Part shown: one piece after another, positions 17,358 to 28,700 of the stretch | Position numbering within the stretch: position 1 is the first letter of the stretch | Layout: every line of letters begins with the position of its first letter | Assembly: GCA_905331475.1 (NCBI GenBank) | Contig: CAJNYU010000032.1 | Span: forward strand, 243,083-307,082 | Direction: 5' to 3' | Source: Rotaria socialis | Taxonomy: Eukaryota > Rotifera > Eurotatoria > Philodinida > Philodinidae | Length of the DNA: 64,000 bases | Position numbers and translations under genes: made by a program | The notes under the pieces: model-generated | The model's input: the letters and a program-made list of their open reading frames with translations, nothing else | Told to the model about the DNA's origin: nothing | Database searches by the model: none

Positions 17358-20300
17358 TACTGATTCTATAGATCTTTTCAAGTTAGCGAGCAAAAGAAAC
17401 GAGTCGGATTGAGTCGATCTTAGTATGACACGATAAGTGTCCACTCGAGTAGAAAAGAAATAGTATTGTCTATAGAATGAAACTGATATGATACCTTGAA
17501 AATGCCTTACTTTACTGTTGTGCACACAAGTTGATGCTCATTTTCATTTTCTTTTCTCATTCGCTTTTTGTCGACTTCCCTCTTGAGGTGGTAATTAAGC
17601 GAAAAAGAGAGAAAAAAAATGGAATCAACTGCGTGTGCATATGATAGTCAGGCGGAGAATCCTTCAACATGGAATGCCGGTCGACGGAAACAGCGCATAC
17701 AGAGTAAATAATTGATAATGTTTCGAAAAAGCATCGTTATTATCAATGGGACTATTCGCTTCAATACCCTTACAGAAGAAAATGAACAAGAAAAAAAAGC
17801 TAATTTCAAAATATATATACTTTTTTAATAAAAATAATTGAAAATCTACGTTAGCGTTTCGTTGAAAAAAGTATTGCCTACTATTGACTGACTACACATG
17901 ACAAACTCATTTTCTAATTGCTAAAGTGAAGCATTATAAACAGAGAATATCTTCAAAAGAAACTCGAAGTAGTAGTAGCAATTGTAAGAACAACTAATCG
18001 ATTGTTAACAGAACGGCTCTAGTAGTCTATAAAGAAATATAATTGTAATCGTAGTAAGAAAAAGTCATTATCTAAACGATGGTAATATAATAGGAATTTG
18101 AATATTCCTCACATATGAGCCATTAATAATAGACTCATTATTCGGTTAATCGAGTAAATGTTATTGAATTTTCTTCTCTTCCCATCGGAAATTGATCCTA
18201 TTAATTTTAAAAATAAATAATTCTACATTCAGCAGGTATTACATTATCTGTTAATTATTATTATTATTATTCTCATATTACATCGGCCATCTGTCAGAGA
18301 ACGATGACAGCGAAGAATAAATAAATAGTAAGGAAAATCTATCTAACATAATCAAATAGGTTGCGTGCTGAACAAGATATGAATGAATTCTTATATTTCT
18401 CTTTGTCTTAATAACGATGTTCATGATTGTATTGCATAAAATCTGATGCTCTTGTCACAATCAATTTGAAAACTTCTCTTTTTCTTCTCATTCAAATTAA
18501 ATCATCGCACTGTTTATTAAGTAGTAAATTTAGTTTTGATATTTATATAAGAAATAATGATCATAAAGGAGATTTAAATAGATAAGTAGTTCATCGTTTT
18601 TCTCTGTGTGTTGTCAACTTTAAAACAATATAAATTACGACATCATTTCATTGACTATACTTATTCGATTTAGCATTGACCAAAATTTCTGTCAAAAATG
18701 AAGTGTGTCAGTTAGATGATAATCCGAAATGCTTTACTTATGTTATTTAAAGTATTCATCATTAGGTGATGTTTCTTATGCAATAAATAGCATAAAGAAT
18801 CTTTAATGTGTCATAAGACACGATAGTGTGAAAAGGGAAATAGCAAAAAGAGCTCATACATCAATTTCGTCTACAGTATTTTATTTGAAGTGGAATTTTA
18901 TTTATTTTGTTGATAGAAAAAAAAAAGAAAAATATTATTTTTTATAACACGTAATAATTTCTCATATAATGCATTGTGTTAAAATCTCTTACCAACATTT
19001 AGTTCGATGATGATGATGATGAAATCTAAATTATAGACGATAGTTCATGTTTTTCTTTTTGACTTTTTGAAATATAACTTAGGCATTGTCTGATGTCGTG
19101 AAGATATGGCTTCATTGTTTGTTCATCGGAAAGCTGAATGCAATTCATCGTATTATTCGTCTCAATAGTCGCGGTGTATGAAGAATGAAGTTTATAAATA
19201 CTCAGATCTTAATTATTTTATCGTATTCGTATGAAAAACTAAGGTAACATCAATTGCCGAGAGGTAAAAAACACAATTTCACAGTATCGAACATCTGTTA
19301 AATATTTCTTGTGAACACTTTCTGAAACAACTACTGAAAAAATTTTACTTTACGCCTATAATAAATTTCATGTTAAATTTCTACTTCATATCGAACCTTG
19401 GTAACATATTCTCAAGTTTGTTTACTTTAAATTATTGAGGAAGAAGAAATTTTAAAATATATTCATTGAATAGTTCAATCGAAAAAAGAAAGCCTCGTCT
19501 ACTCATTCTTACTATTTGTCTGGTAAGAAACATTGATTTTCATCTACGTGCATAATGAATGACGTTTATCATCAATCATTCAACTATTTAGACTAATATT
19601 GACTAGTATATAGAATAGAAAATGAATAAACTACTAATTATTGATATAGATCAATATCAACGCGACGAACTCCAATCTTCATAGAAGAAAAAATTGCTAC
19701 AAAAGAATGTTATTCTCCATAGAGGCGTAATAAAATAGAGTTTCTGTCGATTTCTTCGTATATTTTATCATTCTTTTATTTCTCTAATGGCAATTACATT
19801 TGTTCATATAAATACGAATGATAAATTTTATCTAATCAATTACAGTGGTGTTTAACAGCTAAGCATTCAGCCAAAAAGAAATAGAAATTACTATTTATTT
19901 CACAAATTATTTGTGCACTTTTAGAGAACGCAATCATAATTTCTTTTTTTTTAACCAAAGATTTAACCTTGTTGCTTAAGTTCATGCGTTCACAATGAGA
20001 CTAATGTCAATATAAGAAAATATCAAAGAAAATTTGCTTTTTAATATTGACGCTTCTTAGATTTTTCTTAGAGAAGAGTAGACTGTGTTACTATTTTATT
20101 ATTCATTGCGGGTTATTCAAAACGTAGTCTTTTGTAAGTTATTCATACATATTTATGAATGTGTGCCGTATAAAAATGAAAATAAACAAGATGAAATTCC
20201 AGCATAGATTGAACTCTATTCTATTGATGAAGTTATTATAATCATCACTAGAGTTTACAGGTTTTTGAAGTAAAAATATTTCTGAATTATAACGACCATG

Positions 20301-20683
20301 TTTACTGCTACCGTGAATTGTATGCTTGAAACAAAGATAATGTGTTTCTATATGTATTTCTGAATAGAATTCATACGGCGCATCCTCAATAATGTTGTAC
20401 GTTAGCTAATATCTCGCTTCATGTTGTTTTACTGAATATCTAAGTATTCGTCGAAACCTTTCTCTTTGTTTATTTTGATAAGATAATCAAATGAAAAAAT
20501 ATATATGAAACGAATGGCTTTTTCTATCGTTATGAATTAAATATCCGAGTCAAGTATTTGATGCGTCATTGTATAATTTATTTAGTTGGAAATTTTTTAA
20601 AAACTACGAAAAAAAAGTTATAAATGCAAAAGAAGACAATATTGTTTTAAACAAAATATCTGTCTATGAGATTTTCACGATGT
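17358..20683. other. Gene-free AT-rich stretch
   Basis: About 3.3 kb with no reading frame longer than about 75 codons and no recognisable RNA gene or repeat element. It separates the Ig gene from the metallothionein block. Confidence 0.55.
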
Positions 20684-20978
20684 TCATTCTTCACATGTGC
20701 ACGTTCCAGCTGCACAAGTGCAGTTCTCACATTTGCAACCCTCTTTACCACAGCCTGTAGCTAGATAAGTAGAAAGCAAAAAATAATTTAATGGAAAATA
20801 GATTCAATAGATAAAATTACTGGCTTGATTGCATGCACAATTTGACTCACATTTACATTCACCATCTTTTATACAATCTTCTGTACATGTACATTTTCCA
20901 GCTAGAATAAAATGAACGTTCAAAGTGAGCGTAATGCTCTCCAATCTTAGAATGCTTACCTTCACAATGGCAAGGCAT
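20684..20978 (-). CDS. Metallothionein MT-a1 (type A), 3 exons
   Basis: Exons 20960-20978, 20821-20901 and 20684-20760 (177 nt, 58 aa); too split to show as one reading frame. The protein starts MPCHCEAGKCTC and is saturated with CxC and CxxC pairs, ending CENCTCAAGTCTCEE. About a third of its residues are Cys and there are no aromatic residues, as in metallothioneins, which bind zinc, cadmium or copper in the cytosol. Its intron positions and length match MT-a2 at 46890-47184, so these two form one subtype. Confidence 0.88.
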
Positions 20979-21052
20979 TGTATTTTATTTTGAACGTTAT
21001 TTTTTAATGATCAACAAAAAAGAAGTGTAACATGTTGTCGGATACATCACAG

Positions 21053-21174
21053 TATTTATAGGACTGCAAATAGCTGTTTGTTAACAAACAACACTTAGGG
21101 GGTGTGTACATCGCGCAATGCACAAAAAAAACAGGGGGTGCATTTTGTTATGAACGCAAAAGAAAAAGGGGTGC
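21053..21174 (-). promoter_or_regulatory. MT-a1 promoter: TATA box and GGGGTGC motifs
   Basis: On the minus strand TATAAATA (21053-21060) lies about 75 bp before the MT-a1 ATG. Further upstream are GGGGTGCA at 21135-21142 and GGGGTGC at 21168-21174 (plus-strand reading). The first reads TGCACCCC on the other strand and fits the metal-response-element core TGCRCNC known from MTF-1 targets. Function is inferred. Confidence 0.5.
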
Positions 21175-21621
21175 CAACGTATACAGTGAAGGAGAAAGGG
21201 GAGGGGAGGCTTATAGAAGAAAAAGTGAACAAGTGCACTTGTAATTCCTAATGGACATAGTGTATCACAATTAGCTATCAAAATTTTGATTTTAGGTTCA
21301 CGGAGACCTATCTGCAGACAATCATGGCAAGATATAGATAAACTTTCTTTGAATAAATGATCTGTTTTTTTTTTTATAAAGCATGATTATTCTCAGAGGC
21401 ACTACTGGACAGTTGGTACAATTTAATTTTTCGAAATTTCTAATAAAATTAAATCACGCAATGTGAATAATTTGATCGTGAACGTCTGATAACTGAATAA
21501 TATGTTTGAGAGGAACAAAAATTATATTTAAAGATGAAACAACTGCGAGTTTATTTATTCAATGCAATACTACGATATACATGAAAGAAAGAATTTAATG
21601 CAAATTCATAATGTAGTTCTT

Positions 21622-21928
21622 TCAAGTTGAACATTTGCAAGCTGAACAGTTGCAGTCCACACATCCACATGCTGATCCACAGCTGGTACCTTCATCTATC
21701 GAAAAAGAAAAAAAAAAGAAAAAAATATGAGCAGTAGATTTGATATGAATACATACGAGAACATGATTTACAATCACATTTACATGAACAAGTATCCTTG
21801 CAGTCACATTGACCACCTTTACATCCAGCACCACATCCACATCCTGCAGCTAAACGAAAACATAGATTAAATAATTGAAACATAAATATAAAATTCGACT
21901 TACCTGAACATTGACAAGCTTTTGGCAT
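21622..21928 (-). CDS. Metallothionein MT-b1 (type B), 3 exons
   Basis: Exons 21904-21928, 21757-21849 and 21622-21695 (192 nt, 63 aa). The protein begins MPKACQCS, passes through AGCGCGAGCKGGQCDCKDTC and ends CVDCNCSACKCST, with Cys in CxC and CxxC pairs throughout. This is a second metallothionein subtype, distinct from MT-a1 but with the same three-exon plan. Two near-identical copies lie at 23191 and 45948, and their introns are also nearly identical. A likely cytosolic metal chelator. Confidence 0.87.
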
Positions 21929-22008
21929 TTCGTTTGTTGATGAGAATAATAATAAGCGAAGTATTAAAGGAAAATATTGTATGAAGAAATAGATGAATCT
22001 AGGCCACG

Positions 22009-22131
22009 TATTTATATGTGAGCTGATGTTGGATCCCCCTTTTCAATACAGGGGTGTAGTTTGTATTGAGTCGTAGTAGCACCCCTTGATAGATACGATC
22101 GATGTTTATCTGTTCTTTTCGCTAGCACCCC
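22009..22131 (-). promoter_or_regulatory. MT-b1 promoter: TATA box and GCACCCC motifs
   Basis: TATAAATA on the minus strand (22009-22016) is about 80 bp before the ATG. GCACCCC occurs at 22079-22085 and 22125-22131. The whole block recurs upstream of MT-b2 and MT-b3. Confidence 0.5.
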
Positions 22132-23190
22132 TTTTTATTCTTTCTGTACTTTTAGCGTCCATAGCACTGATAGCAAGATATCGTATGAGGCTTCAATAAA
22201 ATAAAAGAACAACGTAGAGTGAAGTGGAATATTCGAGAAAAAAGAGTATGACTGTTATTTTGTTTCGAAAGTCATTAAAATTTATTGTAAACTGTGAAAA
22301 TGAAAATTTTGTTTGGCGTCTTTGATTGTCAATGCTAATAAAATGAGTATTATGTAAATGCATGAAAAAATAAAAGTCAAGAGCATCAAGGTCAAAATCG
22401 AAGAGAAATTTTTCTTTGCAAAAATTGATGATGAAAGAAAATTCTTATCACAGTTGTAGATATGGTATTTCAAGATTCAAAATAATCTAAAACAATGTTT
22501 TTGAGGGATTTTAAAGTTTTTCAAATTAAAAAATAAATCCTTCATTAAGAAACTCTTGCTTAGATTGAGCTTCTTTGTTTACGTAATCCACATACATGCT
22601 TACATTTTTGGCTGCCTCATGTCATAGGTGCAGTACGCTTTCCAGTATGTCACTGGATTTAGAAGATGATCAAACATCACTCTTAGTTGACAGGCAATAT
22701 CGAAAATATTATTGAAGTTATTCCTGTTCATGTAATTTTACCTTAATATTATACATAGTTTTGCTAAAATTCTTGTGTTTATATTTATAGCAGGGTGGTA
22801 CCTGGTTATGTGTTGAAAATTGAATTTCCTATTAAATATGTTTTATCATACGACCCGATCTATTTCGAATTTCACTGTGTGCACTAACCGATCTTCTTAA
22901 AAGAGTATGGGGTACATTAAATAGTTTATGCAAAAGAAAAAGTATCTATGCTTTATGTGTGCATGTTTCGATAGGGGAAACTTGTACACAGACGATAATA
23001 GGAACTGTTTTTCTATCATTTATCAACTCCTATGAACAATTTTATCGTGAACGTCTGATAACTGAATGACATATTTGAAAGGAACGAAAATTATATTTAA
23101 ATATGAAACAACTGCGAGTTTATTTATTCAATGCAATAGTACAATACACATCAAAGAGAGAATTTAATGCAAATTCATAATGTAGTTCTT
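22132..23190. other. Spacer between MT-b1 and MT-b2
   Basis: About 1 kb without a gene. The last 150 bp (from about 23041) repeat the 3' flank of MT-b1 (from about 21473) almost word for word, marking the edge of the duplicated unit. Confidence 0.55.
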
Positions 23191-23497
23191 TCAAGTTGAA
23201 CATTTGCAAGCTGAACAGTTGCAGTCCGTACATCCACATGCTGATCCACAGCTGGTACCTTCATCTGTCGAAAAATAAAAATAAAAGTAAAAAACATGAG
23301 CAGTAGATTTGATGTGAATACATACGAGAACATGATTTACAATCACATTTACATGAACAAGTATCCTTGCAGTCACATTGACCACCTTTACATCCAGCAC
23401 CACATCCACATCCTGCAGCTAAACGAAAACATAGATTAAATAATTGAAACATAAATATAAAATTCGACTCACCTGAACATTGACAAGCTTTTGGCAT
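23191..23497 (-). CDS. Metallothionein MT-b2 (type B), 3 exons
   Basis: Exons 23473-23497, 23326-23418 and 23191-23264 (63 aa), each exactly 1,569 bp from the MT-b1 equivalents. The protein differs from MT-b1 at most in a residue or so (CTDC for CVDC near the end). The introns align without a length change. This is a recent tandem duplicate or gene-conversion product. Confidence 0.87.
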
Positions 23498-23577
23498 TTC
23501 GTTTGTTGATGAGAATAATAATAAACGAACTATGGCAGGAAAATATTGTATGAAGAAATAGATGAATCTAGGCCACG

Positions 23578-23656
23578 TATTTATATGTGAGCTGATGTTG
23601 GATCCCCCTTTTCAATACAGGGGTGTAGTTTGTATTGTGTAGTATGTAGTAGCACC
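23578..23656 (-). promoter_or_regulatory. MT-b2 promoter, one distal motif degraded
   Basis: It has the same TATAAATA (23578-23585) and flanks as MT-b1. One GCACCC copy is kept near 23651-23656 but is followed by A instead of C. The more distal copy seen in MT-b1 is altered to an agtactcc-like sequence. Confidence 0.4.
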
Positions 23657-23699
23657 CATATGGTAGATACGATTGATGTTTATCTGTTCTTTTCACCAG

Positions 23700-24830
23700 T
23701 ACTCCTTTTCACCTTGCTGTACAATCGTTCCGCTTCAAGAAGTGAAATAAAGAACAAATGTGCCTGCTCAGTAGAATCGTCGAAAAAGAAATAACCAACG
23801 CTGTTTTTATTTGTTTTTGATGATAGAAGAGTTGTTGAGAAATCATTGAAGTTTGTTTAACTCATTGAAAATAAAAAAAATGCTTTTACGTTATTAGATA
23901 ATCAATGTACGTAAACAATGTCACATTTTTTAAACAATAGAAAAGGACGCAAAAAATTGCCTGAAATATTTAACATTTTTTCATATACACCACTTAAACG
24001 TTTTACATGATATTTTTTAGATCATCAAAATAGAAAATTCTCATATCTTTTAAAATGAATAAATCAACAGTGAATGATGTGATCATAAGTTATTATCAGT
24101 TCCAATGGTTACAAAGTGTAATGATAAGAGCTTATTTTTATTACCATCTATTGAAAACGATGTTCTGCTATAGTTAATGAAAATTATACTTGAGAAACAC
24201 TAAAGAAATATATGCTTTTTATTTCGTTTCCAGCGCTGTCTGTCTTGCCACCGTGTTAGAAACTATATGATCTGTGTCTGTTTTGAGTCATTCTTAATAG
24301 ACTACGTGAACTTTTGTCATGTTGGTATAGCTGTGTATTGAGAATGACAAGGATCCACCTATTTCAAAATGTGCTGTTAATTTTAGAATTAAAAAGTTGC
24401 ACACATTTGACAACTTTTGTAATGATATCGAACACATGAATCAAATTCTGACGACTGTTATCTTTATGAGTCCGCATCCGCATGTCCACATCTTCATACA
24501 CAGCCACGATTGTATCTCCCGCTACAGTAGGGGCGTAGCCTGAGGGGGTCAGGGGGCTCAGCCCCACCCCTACAGAGGTTTTAGACTTTGACCAAGGACT
24601 TAGCCCTCCCTAAAAAATTTTTCTGGTGACGACCCTACTCTACAGGCGCATTATTGTTCACGCTAGAGGATACAACTAATACGATGGCAATTCTCTGTCT
24701 TGCAGATTTTTTGTACAATGTCTTTATTATTACAGATATTCACAATTAAGAAGAATTTTAAAAGTTTTTAGGATACAACTATATTAGATTAGATTTTAGA
24801 TTTCGGGTTGTAATCATACTACTTAGTATA
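23700..24830. other. Intergenic, with MT-flank-like and GC-rich repeat fragments
   Basis: 24231-24370 resembles 45333-45470 (shared words such as gactacgtgaa and gctgtgtattgagaatg). 24529-24645 is a GC-rich segment with GGGGCGTAGCC and CAGCCCCACCCC, typical of small dispersed repeats. No gene is seen. Confidence 0.5.
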
Positions 24831-24843
24831 CGTCTACATTTTC

Positions 24844-25218
24844 TGGTTCCCAGGTCGAACAGACACGGTTGTTTACGACCGTACACGGCGAAATAGGGCG
24901 AAATACATGTCTCAGTATTACGATCGTATATCTCCGTGTCGTATATGGCAAAATACGACCATATACGGAGACAAAAAACGAGCGTTCCCGATTCCTGTAC
25001 ATTGCGCCAGTATACTATCTCCGTATTGCTCCGTATTTTACCGTATATGGTCATATTTCTGCGTATACGACACGATGATATACGATCCTAATGCTGAGCC
25101 ATGTATTACGGTCAAATACGATCGTATACGAGGACAAACGGAGCGTATACAACCGTTGACGATCGTATATGGACTCCGTAAACATCGACCTGAGTTGTTT
25201 ATCGCGTTACGTCGTCTA
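24844..25218. mobile_element. Fold-back / MITE-like element rich in CGTATA words
   Basis: The left half (about 24860-24975) read in reverse complement matches the right half (about 25030-25140) over roughly 90 bp: both contain CGTATATGGTC, TATACGACACG, GATATACGATC and GACATGTATT-like words. The unit is flanked by a 13-bp direct repeat CGTCTACATTTTC at 24831-24843 and 25219-25231. The overlapping frames on both strands arise from this symmetry and are not genes. Confidence 0.6.
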
Positions 25219-25719
25219 CGTCTACATTTTCGGCTTATCGCAATACGTAGTTTATATTTGTAAGTACTGACTTATGATTGATCGATTGGTTGATTTTTCA
25301 CTCTTTTATTTCTTCGTGATCACGTGAAAAAGATTGGCAGTGGTGAGTATTTCTGAAGGTTGAATAGTTCTTGTGATTGGCATCTTGGTATCAGCAGTCC
25401 ACTTCATCTCGTACCAGTTAGATTTAACTACATATAACGAAGGAATTTTTGAAAGAATATCCGTCTTCTGCTGTCAAAAGTTTTACGACGACATTCTCTG
25501 ATATTGAGGAAAGTTTCTGACCTGTTTTCTCTAATTTGAGCATGCTTGTCGTTTTTGATGGTGTATCTCAGTGAGAGAACAAACTTGGAGCTGATATTTT
25601 TTTGAAAGCTTAGCACAATATTATTCTCAGAAAATGTTTATTGCTATTCATTTTCTCTTTCTAACAGTCTTTATAGGCTTGTATGTGCGCTTCTTTAAAG
25701 ATTAGTGCCTATTTTTCAG

Positions 25720-28700
25720 ATAAAAAGGCCATGTGCAAAAAACACAGTCATACCCACGTAAGTTAAATTTAGATCCACATGTATCTGCCTTCTACATCAC
25801 CTTTTTTCTTGAAACTTTTCTATTTCTCACTCTTTCTTATACATACTAGTCTCTTGTGTTAGTTGTGGTGGCACCTGCTCGTATATTCTGTGCAGCTTTG
25901 TCTAAACGTTTTTAGAACCTGTGTTGATCCTAGTATTGCTTAATTCTGATTTTATTTTCAGGAAATGCTATCAGTAGCAGGTTCTGTTAATAGTGGTGAT
26001 GATGTAAGTAGTAACGCAGTTTTCATTTTATAATGAAATAAGAAGCTTTCTAGTATATTAAACACTATAAAATTCTTTTTTTAATACTGCATAATAACAT
26101 TCACTTAAAAGTCATACACCTATTCGTGTACGTCTCCGAATGAGTTAGCCATACGTTAATGATTGTTGTCACACACGCAACTATTATGACAAACTCTTTA
26201 ATAGCAAAAATATCAATAAAAATTTCTGCATCATTCCACTGAAGAGGGCTGGCAAAGATCCAGAAAATGTCCACTTTACGAAAAGTCCTTTGAAGTTATA
26301 AAGGATATTACTAATCGAACAAAAGTGTAGTGCATTTATCGACTATGAGTTATATCAATTTTTTCAAAATGCCAAAGGACCTTTCTATTTTGATGCGGCA
26401 CCTTTCTATATCCAAAAGGACCTTTCTCTATCCTTGTACACATATTCCAAGTATTTCTAGCGGACCTATCTATTTTTTAGCGGATCTTTCTTATTCTTCA
26501 GCGGACCTTTCATGGGACTTTTCATATTCACCAAGGGACTTTTCTAAATCATAAGGATCTTTCTCTATTCGAGTAGACATATTCCTAGTATTAGTAGCGG
26601 ACCTTTCTATTTTACAGCGGATCTTTCTTTTTCTTCAGCGGACCTTTCATGGGACTTTTCATAATCACCAAGGGACTTTTCTAAATCATAAGGACCTTTC
26701 TCTATCCTTGTACACATATTCCTAGTATTTGTAGCGGACCTTTCTATTTTACAGCGGATCTTTCTTTTTCTTCAGCGGACCTTTCATGGGACTTTTCATA
26801 TTCACCAAGGGACTTTTCTAAATCATAAGGACCTTTCTCTATTCATGTAGACATATTCCTAGTATTTGTAGCGGACCTTTCTGTTTTACAGTGGATCTTT
26901 CTTTTTCTTCAGCGGGCCTTTCTTAGGGCCTTTCGTTTCTGATGCGGGATCTTTCTATCTGTATAATGATAATTGGGTTTCGAGTTGGTTCCACCTTCAT
27001 TGATCTATCGATGCATCTCCTGTAGCTGAGGCTTCGATTTTGGAATTAGTGGAATATTCTGATGACCTCATAAATTTTGTATCTTCGTTTATTATCTGTG
27101 GGGATGTGATACGTTATTAGTAATATTTTTAGAATTTGGCGAAATTCAATATTTATTTGACTTTATGAAAGTTTCGCATTTTATAGTTTATGTTCAAGTT
27201 TCAAGTGTGGTGGTTTTTTTCTTCTTTTTCAAGTTGTTACGTTCAAGAATCGTTTTCACTTGAGCGCACCAGTTGGTTTTTGTATACGACGGTAAGAGAT
27301 TTTCTGGTTCATTTCGTTGTTGATCGATAACTTGATCGTGTTTACGCTTGCGTGTATGTTTTGGGATTTTTGAAGTGTCCTGGGAGTCTACACTTCGTGG
27401 ATCTTTTGAATAAGCTATCGCTGTTGAAACGTTATTTGATACCTGTTGGCAAATTGATATTGAATCTGCTGTGTGCATTAGGCTGATGTCGGGAACTGAA
27501 GGTACACGATCGATCTTTAAAAATAAAATTTATTTATAGATAAGGTCATTTCTTTGATTTGTTATTTTTTTACTCACTATGCTGAATACTGCATTACATT
27601 TCGTTCTAGTTGTCTCTAAATTCTTATGGTGGAATAATATCAAAAGAAACATCGAGGCTCTTCTCCATCCGAGACTGCTGATGATTGTAGCGTAGCCCTT
27701 CAACCAACTAAATAATTGCTCTGCCGCTTGTGTATTCACATTTACTAGAACTATAAATGCTTTTTTTTTAAATGAAAAATTATTTAAATTAATTATAGCA
27801 TACATGGATTGTCATTTGGATTCATATTCAATCGACACCAGGATCCTACATGGTTTCGAAAGTGTGTTCTATCCACACTAAATTTCACTTTAGCCAACTC
27901 TTTTGCAGCAGGCGTTGCCGTAAGGTCTTTACCAATATGGTTATGAAGATACTCGATCAGATGGCAACCATCGTCATAAACAGCTGTTTTTGGTATTACA
28001 CCAGATGCTGAATTAATAAATTTGATAGGTCAATATGAAATATAATCAACTGTTTTTGTGATACCTTTTATACAATTTGTTAATAGTTGTAGAATTTCCT
28101 TTAGAGTTTCTGTTCTAAAAATTTCACCGAAGGTGGTTATAATACCACAGTTGGTTACTGCTGCTATCACACCGAAGCTTCTAGCACATTTACGTATATA
28201 AGCATCTGACCTCTCTTTGCTTGTACGACAATTTGTTGCTCCGAAATTTCTTTCTTTTTTTGTCCTCGATTTCTTAAATCGACTAAAGTGTGAACGTGTC
28301 GGAAGCGTCCGTTCAGTTGTTTGAGTAATGCATTCAGACGATTTCGCATTTTTATAGAAATGAAGATTGCAATATTCAGACTTGTAAGCTGGTGTCCGAC
28401 AGCACCCAACAAGCATTTTTTCAAACAGGTCGGTTTGCACTTCAATATCCTTTATTTTGCAGACACGTCGTCGACATTTCTGATGACCATCAACTACTAA
28501 TGCTTCCGAACATTTATTTCCAATGCACGATCCAATCACTTCTTTGTGTCTAGACCAGAAAAAAATGAATGCTGTCAATAATCGAGGATAAGCACTCCAC
28601 ACCCAATCATCAAAATTATCTAACGCTTTTGGTAATTCAACATGTGGAGTGCCTAAAAATAAATCGAATTGAACAATGTTGTACATGTACATCATACGTG

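Noticed and set aside
24779-25263. Frames on both strands with similar tyrosine-rich peptides
   Set aside because: The similarity on both strands follows from the inverted repeat itself; no homology or splice context.
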